A DNA stretch of 49,627 bases from Patescibacteria group bacterium (GTDB lineage: Bacteria; Patescibacteriota; Microgenomatia; UBA10105; UBA927). The notes beneath the pieces were generated by a model. The model did no database searches and had not been told where the DNA came from. It saw only the letters and a program-made list of their open reading frames with translations. The position numbers were made by a program, and so were the translations under genes. The stretch is taken from NCBI GenBank assembly GCA_018821245.1, contig JAHJMO010000002.1:73231-122857 (forward strand), given 5' to 3'. Below, piece by piece: positions 1 to 9,150 of the stretch (position 1 is the stretch's first letter; every line of letters starts with the position of its first letter).

Positions 1-3000
1 CCCGTGTAATTCCTAAAACAATAATCTGGGCGGTCGCCGGTTCACCACCTTGGGCCAACACACGCGCGTTTTCTTTATGGAATCGCGACCGATCCGTCAA
101 CTCGCCCGGCAATAATTCTGTATCCCCGGAGGAATCTGCCCGCACTTTATCGCTCATCTTACGAACAATCGTCTCAAAATGTTTATCGTGTATAATAATT
201 CCTTGTGATTCATAGACCCGCTGAATTTCAGTAATAAGATGTTTTTGAGCACCCTGAAGGCCGCGAATTTGTAATACTTCCTTGATATCTAAATACCCGC
301 TTGCCAATTGCTCACCTGCACCGACCATGTCTCCGTCTTTGACCTTCAGTTCACGCGTCAACGGAATGATATATTCTCTCTCCTCCGGCGGTTTGAGGGA
401 AGTATTTCGGATCCTTACTTTATGCCCTTGTTCCGTCTCTGTAATTTCGACTTTACCGGCAATCTCAGCAATGGGAGAAAGCGTGCGAGGAGTGCGTACT
501 TCAAATAATTCTTCAACGCGCGGCAATCCTTGCGTCACATCAAGACCGACGATTCCTCCGGCGTGGCGAACACGCATAGTCAATTGCGTACCGGGTTCAC
601 CAATAGATTGCGCGGCAATAACACCAACGGGCGTCCCGATCTCAACATTCTGCATTGTGGCGTAATCACGCCCATAACACGCGGCACAAATTCCAATTTT
701 GGCTTCGCAGGACAAAAGAGAACGAACAACTGCAGACTCAACACCGTGTTCATCCAGAAGTTTAACGTTTTCTTCAATAAGCATTTCTCCGGCTTTGATA
801 AGCACCTTTTTACTGTTGGGCGCAACTATATCGTTGGCAGCTAACCGCCCGATAACCCGCATCGTAAATGGTGTCTGGCGATCCTCACGCCGAAAAATTT
901 CCCACCCTTGTTTGGTACCGCAATCCGCAATCCTCACAATGACGTCGTGGGCGACATCCACAAGTCTCCTCGTCAAATATCCTGCGTCTGCAGTCTTGAG
1001 AGCTGAATCTGTCAGTCCTTTTCTTGACCCTCTGGTACTTGTAACGTATTCAAATATCGAAAGTCCTTCCCGATAATTACTCTTCGTCGGAAGCTCCACT
1101 ATCTTGCCCAGAGGATCAACAACTAGTCCTTTGATAGCTGACAGTTGCTTCAGTTGATCTTTTGATGCTCTGGCTCCTCCGGAATCAATGATCATCTTCA
1201 CAGGGTTATTCGCAGGAAGCCTTTCCCATGTAAGGTTGGCGATTCGTTCGGTAATTTCAATCCAAATTTCGTTGGAAAGACGCTTTTTTTCTTCCAGAGT
1301 GATAAGTCCCTGCTGATAATTGGAGTCCACTTCTTTAACATTATTTTCCGCTTCTTTGATAAGCTCGTCTTTTTCGGGAACAGACTGATTGTCGAAAACC
1401 GATACCGAAAGGCCTCCTGAAACGGTTGCCCCAAAGAAACCGATATCTTTTATCGCATCGATAATTCGGACTACTTCTTCTTTCGTAAAAAGTCGCAGAG
1501 CTTTTGTCACAATAGTTTTGACCGTAGACGCTTTTACCGGTTCATTCATATACCCTAGTCCTTTTGGAAGAATTTCGTTAAACATAATCCGACCAACCGT
1601 GGTGACAATAAATGCTTTATTGATATACACTTTTATCGGGTCTCTCAACGCAACTTTTTTCACCTGGTATGCATAGATAACTTCTTGAGTGCTTCCGTAT
1701 GTGGCAAGCGTCTTTTCGTCAATAGGCTCCCTACTGGAATCAATAGTAGTAAGGTAGTAACATCCTAAGACCATTTCTTTGTTTGGAACAGTAATGGGAG
1801 AACCGTCGGCTGGCTTAAGTAAATTATGAGTCGGCAACATAAGTTCAACCGCCTCGTGCTGACTCTCGGCGGACAAGGGAATATGCACTGCCATCTGATC
1901 GCCATCAAAATCCGCGTTGTACCCGGCGCACACACACGGGTGGATGCGTATAGCAGATCCTTCTATGAGAACCGGGAAAAATGCTTGAATGCCGAGTTTG
2001 TGAAGTGTAGGAGCGCGGTTCAGAAGAACCGGATGATTCTTTGTAATTTCTTCCAAAATATCAAATACTTCCGGCGTCCGTCTCTCTAAAACATTTTTTG
2101 CGTTCTTTACGTTAGGCGCAATGCCACGCACAATAAGCTCGCGCAACACGAACGGCTTAAACATCTCCAGCGCCATCTCTTTGGGGAGTCCGCATTGTGT
2201 TAATTTCAACTCCGGTCCGACTACGATAACTGAGCGTCCGGAATAATCCACGCGCTTTCCTAACAGATTTTGCCGGAATCGTCCCTGTTTGCCCCGCAAC
2301 ATATCAGAAAGAGACCGAAGCGGCGCAATCACTGCCCGCGATGAGGGCCTCTGGGTCGCATCTATCAAACTATCTACCGATTCCTGAAGCATCCGTTTTT
2401 CATTTCGAAGAATAATCTCGGGCGCACCCAAGTCCATAAGATGCTTTAATCTGTTGTTCCTGTTGATAACACGCCGATAGAGATCGTTAAGGTCACTGGT
2501 GGCAAACCTACCGCCGGTAAGCTGCACCATCGGACGCAAATCCGGAGGTATCACAGGAAGCATAGATACTATAGTCCAAGAAGGAGAAATTTTTGCCTTA
2601 CGCATGCCATCAACTACCCGCAAGCGCTTGGTTGCTTTGATATGACGTTGTCCCGTTGTTTCATGAATTTCTTCCCGAAGTGTAGCTGCTAATTTAGCTA
2701 AATCAACATTCTTAATAACCTCCAAAACCGCCTCTGCGCCCATGCCAACGCTAAAACTGGACACTGCATCGTATTCTGAAAGTCGCAGATATTCATCTTC
2801 AGTAATAGTAGCCAGCAGCTTAACACTACGAACAATGGAAATAAGCGAATCACTGATTTCTTTTATTTTCGATTTTTCGATCGAAAACTGCTCATCTAAC
2901 ATCGCTACTTCCTGACGCTCGCGAAGCTGTAATTCTGCTATCGCCAAATCCCGTGCTTCCGGACTGCCAACCTTTTTTTTGACAGATTCCCTTTCTTTCA

Positions 3001-3550
3001 GCAATTCTTCTTTTTTCTTACTTTTTTCATGTTCATACCGCTTCTCCAGCTCTTCCATGCGCTTGCTCACTGTTTCTTCTATATGGTTGATCGTTTCTTT
3101 TTTCTTTTGTTCATCTAGTTTGGTCACCAGATATTGCGCAAAGTAAATTACCGCCTCAAGGGCGCGCGGGCTCACATCTAAAAGAAGCGATAATTTGGAA
3201 GGTGCACCTTTGAAAAACCATACATGCGCTACAGGTGCTGCTAAAGAAATATGACCCATGCGTTCACGACGAACTTTGCTTTGCGTTACTTCTACGCCGC
3301 ATTTATCACAGATGATGCCCCTGTATCTAATCCTTTTATATTTCCCGCAGTAACACTCCCAATCTTTGGTAGGACCAAATATGCGTTCATCAAAAAGTCC
3401 ATCCTTCTCAGGCTTCAACGTCCGATAATTGATAGTTTCCGGCTTGGTAACTTCGCCATGAGACCATGATTTTATCTCCTCAGGTGACGCTAGCGTCACC
3501 TTGAGACCGGAAAAATCTAAAATATTGGCAAATGTTCCCTTTTTATCCAT
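1..3550 (-). CDS. rpoC: RNA polymerase beta' subunit (C-terminus beyond window)
   Basis: Largest subunit of RNA polymerase, carrying the catalytic magnesium. The reading frame is open from the ATG at 3550 to the left edge (about 1183 codons), so only the C-terminal end is missing. The N-terminal zinc finger (CYCGKY, then CDKCGVEV) lies near residues 65-90 and the catalytic NADFDGDQM motif near residue 545. Between about residues 140 and 225 there is a highly charged, Lys/Glu-rich stretch predicted to be coiled coil, which looks like a lineage-specific insertion. It starts 20 bases after the rpoB stop, so the two are co-transcribed. Identity is certain; the exact extent of the insertion is inferred by eye. 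Confidence 0.98.
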   Translation of the reverse strand, partial: MDKKGTFANILDFSGLKVTLASPEEIKSWSHGEVTKPETINYRTLKPEKDGLFDERIFGPTKDWECYCGKYKRIRYRGIICDKCGVEVTQSKVRRERMGHISLAAPVAHVWFFKGAPSKLSLLLDVSPRALEAVIYFAQYLVTKLDEQKKKETINHIEETVSKRMEELEKRYEHEKSKKKEELLKERESVKKKVGSPEARDLAIAELQLRERQEVAMLDEQFSIEKSKIKEISDSLISIVRSVKLLATITEDEYLRLSEYDAVSSFSVGMGAEAVLEVIKNVDLAKLAATLREEIHETTGQRHIKATKRLRVVDGMRKAKISPSWTIVSMLPVIPPDLRPMVQLTGGRFATSDLNDLYRRVINRNNRLKHLMDLGAPEIILRNEKRMLQESVDSLIDATQRPSSRAVIAPLRSLSDMLRGKQGRFRQNLLGKRVDYSGRSVIVVGPELKLTQCGLPKEMALEMFKPFVLRELIVRGIAPNVKNAKNVLERRTPEVFDILEEITKNHPVLLNRAPTLHKLGIQAFFPVLIEGSAIRIHPCVCAGYNADFDGDQMAVHIPLSAESQHEAVELMLPTHNLLKPADGSPITVPNKEMVLGCYYLTTIDSSREPIDEKTLATYGSTQEVIYAYQVKKVALRDPIKVYINKAFIVTTVGRIMFNEILPKGLGYMNEPVKASTVKTIVTKALRLFTKEEVVRIIDAIKDIGFFGATVSGGLSVSVFDNQSVPEKDELIKEAENNVKEVDSNYQQGLITLEEKKRLSNEIWIEITERIANLTWERLPANNPVKMIIDSGGARASKDQLKQLSAIKGLVVDPLGKIVELPTKSNYREGLSIFEYVTSTRGSRKGLTDSALKTADAGYLTRRLVDVAHDVIVRIADCGTKQGWEIFRREDRQTPFTMRVIGRLAANDIVAPNSKKVLIKAGEMLIEENVKLLDEHGVESAVVRSLLSCEAKIGICAACYGRDYATMQNVEIGTPVGVIAAQSIGEPGTQLTMRVRHAGGIVGLDVTQGLPRVEELFEVRTPRTLSPIAEIAGKVEITETEQGHKVRIRNTSLKPPEEREYIIPLTRELKVKDGDMVGAGEQLASGYLDIKEVLQIRGLQGAQKHLITEIQRVYESQGIIIHDKHFETIVRKMSDKVRADSSGDTELLPGELTDRSRFHKENARVLAQGGEPATAQIIVLGITR

Positions 3551-3570
3551 ATACTTGTTAACTATACCTA

Positions 3571-6500
3571 TTACGACGAAACAGCTGGGGGTTCCCCCTG
3601 CGCTGACACCTTTTTCTCTTGAGTCTGATCCGATGTGCCGATTGTTTTTTGCTTTGTATCTGCGTTTTCGGCTCCTTTATTCTCTTTATCGGTCGGGGCT
3701 ACTTCATCCGTACGCATCACTGGTTTAGCTACAACCGCACCTGTAGGCACAACGCTCAAACCCAATGCCTGTAATTCCTTCACCAATACTTTAAAAGACT
3801 CCGGAACTGTGGATTCGGGAATACTCGTGCCTTTTACAATTGCCTCGAATGCCTTTGCTCTTCCTACTACGTCATCTGATTTTATAGTCAACATCTCCTG
3901 AAGGATATGTGCTGCACGATGAGCCTCAAGCGCCCATACCTCCATTTCTCCTAACCGCTGTCCCCCCATTTGCGCCTTGCCGCCAAGAGGCTGTTGCGTC
4001 ACCAGAGAATATGGACCGGTTGAACGGGCATGCGTTTTGTCCTCAACCATATGGATAAGCTTCATGATGTACCCAATACCTACAACAATCTGTTCATTAA
4101 ATGGTTCTCCGGTACGCCCGTCAATAAGCGAACTTTTGCCCGATACCGGAATATTGGCTTCTTTTAATTTTTCCAGAATTTTATATTCTTTTACCTTCTC
4201 AAACACCGGTAGCGCCACTTTTACATTGAGTTTTTTCACGGCTATTCCCAAATGCGCCTCAAGAAGCTGACCCAGATTCATGCGGGATAAAACAGACAAT
4301 GGAGAAATAATGATATCTGCCGTTGTGCCATCGGCCATATACGGCATATCGCAAGCAGGGATTATTTTGGAAATGACACCTTTGTTCCCGTGTCGCCCGG
4401 CTAGCTTATCGCCCGCAACTACTTTTCGCATCTGTGCAACTTTCACAATAATTTTGCGGTTGGTGCCCGGCTCAAGTTCATCGCCCTTTTCTTTATCCAA
4501 AATAGACACGTCAATAACAGTACCCCGTTCACCATGGGGCATACGCAATGATGTGTCACGCACTTCACGAGCCTTCTCGCCAAATATTGCGCGCAATAAC
4601 CGCTCTTCAGCCGTTAACTCTGTCTCTCCTTTCGGAGCAATTTTCCCGACTAAAATATCATTCGGGCTAACTTCGGCACCCACAACTACAATACCCTTTT
4701 CGTCTAGATTGCGAAGCGCTTCCTCACCAACATTGGGGATATCTCGTGTCGTCTCTTCCGGCCCGAGTTTCGTGTCTACCACACTACAATCATGTTCTTC
4801 TATATGCACTGAAGTTAAAATATCTTCTTTCACCAAGCGATCGGATATCACTATCGCATCTTCGTATCCCAAGCCATCAAAGCTCATATATGCGATTACC
4901 AAGTTTGCTCCTAAAGCCAACTCTCCATTATCGCTTGCCGGGGCCTCAATAAGCACGGTGCCCTTTTTTACCTTATCACTCGTCGATACCATGACGCGTT
5001 GGTTATAGCAGGTAGATTGCGCTGATCGTTTGAATTTTTCTACATCGTATGTAGTTTTGACACCATTCTTTGTTTCAAACACAACGCTCGCAGCGTCCGC
5101 ATAACGCACGACCCCATCTTCTTGTGCTTGAATGACCCGTCCCATTGCTTCAGAAATTGCAGATTCCATCCCAGTGCCCACAAGCGGTGCGCTCGGAATA
5201 ACGAGAGGGACTGCTTGACACTGCATGTGTGTGCCCATAAGCGCGCGATTTGCTTCGTCATGGGCTAAAAATGGAATAAGTGATGCCGGAGCACCAACAA
5301 CCTGACGCGGTACTACGTCTATATATTCCACCAACTGCGCATCAGCCTCCAAAAATTCTCCTTTATAACGCACTGGTACGCGCTCTTCTGTAAGGTATCC
5401 GTCTTTATCAATAGTAATCCCCGCATGTGTCACATAATGATACATCTCGTCTGACGCATCTAAATACTCAACGTGGTCTGTTACTCGCATGACCGTTCTA
5501 TTCCCGCGGATTACTTTTTCAATACGTCTATACGGCGCTTCCAAAAATCCATACCCGTTGACACGTGCGTATAGCGACATATATGTTACAAGTCCGATAT
5601 TCGGGCCTTCTGGACTGCGGACCGGATCTATTCGGCTATATTGCGAAGCGTTAATGTCGCGGATAGAAAACGATGCCCGCTCGCGTGAAATACCACCAAC
5701 ACCCATGACTGTAAGCCTTCGCAAATTGTCAATTTCCGAAAGGGGATTGGTTTGGTCTAATATTGTAGAAAGCTGACTTGTGCGAAAAAAATCATTGATA
5801 GCGGCAATAATCGGGCGGGCGTTCACCAGCTGCGCGGGCGTCAAATCCTCGGCAGAGGGACCTGCAAGGCTCATTTTTTCACGGATGGAACGCTCAAGCC
5901 GGAGTATGCCTATGCGAAATGCGCTTGTCGCCACCAACTCTCCTACTCTCCTAACTCGTCGGTTTCCCAAATGATCTATATCATCAACGTCGCCCTTGCC
6001 GGCTGCAAGCCCCAAAAGATATCGCATGGCGCCGACAATATCTTCCTTTGTTAAAACCCATTTCTCCTTTGTGTTAGGAACGTTTAAACCCAGTTTCTTG
6101 TTCATCTTATACCGGCCAACCTGCTCAAGCGAATATCTCCGAAAGTCAAAAAACATAGAACGAAGAAGTTCTTGAGCGTTATCCAAAACTATCGGCTCTC
6201 CGGGTCTTAATTTCCGATATAACTCCAACACTGACTCTTCTTGATTGGTTGTAGGATCTTTTGCAAAAGTGGATTCAAGATACCGGTGATCGGGGTCGGT
6301 ATTAGCATTTCCTAACGCTTCCGTAATTTCCTGATTTGTCGCTAAACCGATAGCACGAAGAAACGTGGATGCAACAAACTTACGTCTCCGGTCTATACGC
6401 ACCATCAAAACATCATTTCTTGTAATAAAAAACTCTAACCAGCTACCATGCATCGGACGAATTTCTGCGCTATAAAGAGTTCTTCCGGTTGAAGGATCCA

Positions 6501-6939
6501 CCTCACCGGTGAAGTAAATCCCCGGGCTCCTTACAAGTTGATTGACGACACACCGTTCTATGCCGTTTATGATAAATGTCCCATGCCCGGTCATTGCAGG
6601 AATATCCCCCAAAAATACTTCCTGCGTCATTTGATGACCCGTCTGTTTATTGACGAGCGTTGCCTTTGCCTTCAAAGACATATCATATGTAAGGCCTTTG
6701 GCCATCGCCTCGGCCGCTGTCAATCTGGGTCTTCCGAAGTAATAATCACCAAAAGAAAGTTCCCAGTTTTTACCGGTAAAATCGTTCATCGGGGATACTT
6801 CTCCAAGAAGTTCTTTAATTCCGTGCTCCAAAAACCACTGGTACGATTCGCGTTGTACCAAGATAAGATCTAGCTTCTGTAGATCATGCTGCTGTTTGCC
6901 CCAATGTAATCGCTGGTTGGAGTGTGCGTCTTTGGCCAT
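3571..6939 (-). CDS. rpoB: RNA polymerase beta subunit
   Basis: Second largest RNA polymerase subunit, 1122 residues (E. coli 1342, so it lacks some lineage-specific insertions). The conserved GDKLAGRHGNKG motif is near residue 840 and the C-terminal IKSDDVVGRAKAFEAIVKG block is intact. The rifampicin pocket (SQLSTILDQTNPLSE, then IDNLRRLTVM) carries Thr, Asn and Thr at the positions of E. coli Q513, H526 and S531. The protein ends in a Lys/Glu/Thr-rich tail of about 50 residues. Start ATG at 6939 begins MAKDAHSNQRLHWGKQ. It has its own promoter and leader rather than following rplL directly; the upstream neighbour is an insertion sequence. Confidence 0.98.
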   Translation of the reverse strand: MAKDAHSNQRLHWGKQQHDLQKLDLILVQRESYQWFLEHGIKELLGEVSPMNDFTGKNWELSFGDYYFGRPRLTAAEAMAKGLTYDMSLKAKATLVNKQTGHQMTQEVFLGDIPAMTGHGTFIINGIERCVVNQLVRSPGIYFTGEVDPSTGRTLYSAEIRPMHGSWLEFFITRNDVLMVRIDRRRKFVASTFLRAIGLATNQEITEALGNANTDPDHRYLESTFAKDPTTNQEESVLELYRKLRPGEPIVLDNAQELLRSMFFDFRRYSLEQVGRYKMNKKLGLNVPNTKEKWVLTKEDIVGAMRYLLGLAAGKGDVDDIDHLGNRRVRRVGELVATSAFRIGILRLERSIREKMSLAGPSAEDLTPAQLVNARPIIAAINDFFRTSQLSTILDQTNPLSEIDNLRRLTVMGVGGISRERASFSIRDINASQYSRIDPVRSPEGPNIGLVTYMSLYARVNGYGFLEAPYRRIEKVIRGNRTVMRVTDHVEYLDASDEMYHYVTHAGITIDKDGYLTEERVPVRYKGEFLEADAQLVEYIDVVPRQVVGAPASLIPFLAHDEANRALMGTHMQCQAVPLVIPSAPLVGTGMESAISEAMGRVIQAQEDGVVRYADAASVVFETKNGVKTTYDVEKFKRSAQSTCYNQRVMVSTSDKVKKGTVLIEAPASDNGELALGANLVIAYMSFDGLGYEDAIVISDRLVKEDILTSVHIEEHDCSVVDTKLGPEETTRDIPNVGEEALRNLDEKGIVVVGAEVSPNDILVGKIAPKGETELTAEERLLRAIFGEKAREVRDTSLRMPHGERGTVIDVSILDKEKGDELEPGTNRKIIVKVAQMRKVVAGDKLAGRHGNKGVISKIIPACDMPYMADGTTADIIISPLSVLSRMNLGQLLEAHLGIAVKKLNVKVALPVFEKVKEYKILEKLKEANIPVSGKSSLIDGRTGEPFNEQIVVGIGYIMKLIHMVEDKTHARSTGPYSLVTQQPLGGKAQMGGQRLGEMEVWALEAHRAAHILQEMLTIKSDDVVGRAKAFEAIVKGTSIPESTVPESFKVLVKELQALGLSVVPTGAVVAKPVMRTDEVAPTDKENKGAENADTKQKTIGTSDQTQEKKVSAQGEPPAVSS

Positions 6940-6998
6940 TCAATAATTCCTAAAAAATGGAAAACACTATTTATATGTCTGTGTTTAGTGAACGACAA

Positions 6999-7029
6999 AA
7001 AGAAGCGAACAATGAACGTTCGCCTCTTC
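6999..7029 (-). terminator. Leader hairpin with U-rich tail upstream of rpoB (possible attenuator)
   Basis: On the minus strand the rpoB leader forms a 12-bp stem (GAAGAGGCGAAC pairing with GTTCGCTTCTTT, including G-U pairs) with a 7-nt loop, running straight into TTTTTG. It sits about 15 nt after the expected transcription start and 60 nt before the rpoB ATG. The form is that of an intrinsic terminator, so premature termination could tune rpoBC expression. The structure is visible; the regulatory role is inferred. Confidence 0.65.
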
Positions 7030-7049
7030 AGGCTATCAAACTAAACACC

Positions 7050-7077
7050 ATTATATCGTCATTTTCGCTTTTGTCAA
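7050..7077 (-). promoter_or_regulatory. rpoBC promoter
   Basis: Consensus sigma70-type promoter reading leftward: -35 TTGACA (complement of 7072-7077), 16-bp spacer, -10 TATAAT (complement of 7050-7055). The leader to the rpoB start is about 100 nt and contains the hairpin at 6999-7029. The -35 box touches the target duplication of the neighbouring insertion sequence. Confidence 0.85.
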
Positions 7078-7083
7078 TACCCG
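7078..7083. repeat. Left copy of putative 6-bp target site duplication
   Basis: TACCCG here matches TACCCG at 8349-8354 on the other side of the insertion sequence. The match extends loosely (TACCCG, any base, ATTGCC) because the sequence right of the element resembles the element end, so the exact duplication boundary could shift by a base or two. Confidence 0.6.
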
Positions 7084-8348
7084 CATTGCCTCATTGAAAA
7101 AGTAACGGAAACTGTACATCTTCCTGCTCAAAAGAAAGGGGTACAGCATATGTTAACTATGAGGCAAAAACAGGCAGTGACCCGAACCGTCAAAGACCGA
7201 TATCGTCGGTGTAGTAAGCTGGCCAAGTCTCGAATGCTGGATGAGTTTTGTCAGACATCGGGATACAACCGGAGTTATGCCAGACGGATATTGGGAACAA
7301 AAAAGTCCATCGGGAGAAACAAACGTCGTCCAGGGAAACAACGCACCTATACGGCAGAATCTACCCGCTTCGTACCTTGTGGATTGCCGCGGATGGCATC
7401 TGTGGCAAACGTTTGAAGCCATATCTTCCCGAACTCATGCGGGTAATGGAAGAAAAGAAAGAAATTCGACTCAACCGGTTCCTTCGACGAAAACTCACTC
7501 GCATTTCAGCGGCAACCATTGACCGAATATTGACGGCAACCAAAAAACAATATCAGTTCAAAGGAAAATCTACGACCAAACCCGGAACACTTTTGAGAAG
7601 TACCGTGGCGGTCCGAACGTTTGATGACTGGAACGATGTGGTTCCTGGTTTCTTTGAAACCGATCTTGTGGCATTTTGTGGAGAAAGTGTCCATGGAGAG
7701 TATATCAACGGCTTCAATCTCACAGACGTTGCTACGGGTTGGGTCTGTCTGGAAGCAGTCATGGGCAAAGGCCAATACCGGGTGCACCAGGCGATTGACC
7801 GGATCCGAAACAGACTCTTTTTCTCCATGAAAGGACTGGATCCGGACAACGGAACGGAGTTCATCAACTGGCTCATGAAACGATATTGTGAAACGTACCA
7901 TATTACATTTACCAGAATTAGACCGAACCGGAAAAACGACAACTGCTATGTAGAGCAGAAAAACTACACGGTGCTCCGGAGATTTCTGGGGTATGCCCGG
8001 TATGAAACTAATGAGCAACTGGTCATCATCAAGGATATCGTATCCCTGGTAGAGCTGTACGTAAATTTTTTCCAACCGGTCATGAAACTGAAAACCAAAG
8101 AGCGCATTGGCAGTCGGGTGAAAAAGACGTATGATATCGCCAAGACGCCGTATCAGAGAGTGTTGGATTCAGGAGTACTCACAGAGGAAAACAAAACCAG
8201 GATACAAACCCTGTACAAAACGCTCAATCCGATGGATCTCAAGCGGAGAATCAACAAACTGATGGAAAAACTGAACAAAACGTTGCGTTACATTTCTATT
8301 GAGGCAACGAATACCTAGTTCCGTTACATTCTACTGTGAGGCAATACG
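7084..8348 (+). mobile_element. Insertion sequence, about 1.27 kb, DDE (rve-type) transposase
   Basis: Terminal inverted repeats share ATTGCCTCA and, further in, GTAACGGAA: left end from 7085, right end up to 8345 as the reverse complement. A second, imperfect copy of the right terminal repeat (GTTACATTTCTATTGAGGCA) occurs at 8287-8306. TACCCG flanks both sides. The element carries one transposase in two overlapping frames. It inserted directly upstream of the rpoBC promoter, separating it from the hydrogenase-like group. The family is not certain; the NDNC.VEQKN motif places it among integrase-like DDE transposases. Confidence 0.85.
7150..8318 (+). pseudogene. IS transposase, split by a -1 frameshift
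   Basis: Cut-and-paste/replicative transposase of the rve (integrase-core) type. The N-terminal part (7150 to about 7355) has a helix-turn-helix (KSRMLDEFCQTSGYNRSYAR) and a basic region ending RPGKQRTYTAE. The rest of the protein continues in the -1 frame from about 7355 (YPLRTLWIAADGICGKRLKP) to 8318. The catalytic region shows FFETDLV (first Asp), DPDNGTEF (second Asp) and NDNCYVEQKN (Glu), so the core is intact. A slippery heptamer A AAA AAG in correct phase lies at 7299-7305, but the protein-level junction looks about 50 nt further on, so inactivation by an indel is at least as likely as programmed frameshifting. Confidence 0.8.
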
Positions 8349-8354
8349 TACCCG
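8349..8354. repeat. Right copy of putative 6-bp target site duplication
   Basis: TACCCG directly after the right end of the insertion sequence; pairs with 7078-7083. Confidence 0.6.
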
Positions 8355-8363
8355 AATTGCCTT

Positions 8364-9150
8364 TTATATCTTTCTCTGTTCAATATATCCAAGTATCTTA
8401 TTTCTTCGTTCTTCAAGAGTAAGCATGCTTTCAATTCCCGGTCCGTTGATACATCCCCCATCACAAAACAAAATATCAAGAAGCCGGACGGATGTATTTT
8501 TCTCAAAATTATCTAGTGCCTCCGCACATTTTTTCCACCCAGATATTACCTGTATTTCATCTCTGGATAATAAATGTGACGAACAGCTTGTTGTTGCCAA
8601 TCCTCCGGATATTGGGTACAAACGAGTACTGGAATTCTCCAAATCAAACAATTGTTCAACAGGAATTGCTTCATCTGGATGGACAATATTCAATACCTCA
8701 TTAAGCTCTTTATATGTTAATACGAGGATATCTAAATCCGGATGATCTTCTGAAGCTTCAAGTCTTTTCACTATACACGGTCCGATAAACACGACTTTTG
8801 CATCCGGCCATTTGTGATGAACAACTTTAGCGGTTGCTACCATCGGCGAATCAACTTTATACGCAAGATATTTTTCTAAATGAGGATATTTTTTTCGAAT
8901 AAGCCGTACCGCACTTGCGCAAGGACTAGTAATATACCTCCTTTTTTTTATCTTTATTAAGTTCCATAAGCATCTGCACGTTTGTTATCTCTGCGCCAAC
9001 TGCTACTTCCAATACTTCCTGAAACCCTATTTGTTTAAGGCGTTTCACAATATCCGGATAGTCATACATAATAGGAAACGACGGAGCAAGCATTGCAACT
9101 AAATGCTTTTTGTCTTTCAACAGCTGTACTAGTTGTTCTACTTCATTCAT
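8364..9150 (-). pseudogene. [FeFe]-hydrogenase-like H-cluster domain protein, frameshifted at an A8 run
   Basis: Two adjacent frames together give one protein of about 261 residues resembling the C-terminal domain of iron-only hydrogenases. The first part (9150 to about 8950) ends LNKDKK; the second resumes as YITSPCASAVRLIRKKYP and runs to 8364. Removing one A from the A8 run (8942-8949) joins them. H-cluster motifs are visible: TSPC (the shuttle Cys of TSCC is Pro, the cubane ligand Cys remains), GPCIVKRLE, and FCDGGCINGPG, so all four [4Fe-4S] ligand positions survive. There is no N-terminal ferredoxin domain. The start overlaps the end of the upstream membrane gene by 8 bases. Sensor-type hydrogenase relatives (group C/D) are the closest match by motif. 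Whether it is dead, a sequencing error, or rescued by slippage is open. Confidence 0.75.

Noticed and set aside
3482-3499. Perfect 18-bp palindrome GGTGACGCTAGCGTCACC
   Set aside because: It lies within the first codons of rpoC (encoding VTLASPE), where it is explained by coding sequence; no further support for a regulatory role.
4280-5008. Long open frame on the plus strand opposite rpoB
   Set aside because: It is the antisense shadow of a conserved gene; its composition follows the codon pattern of rpoB and has no start signal.
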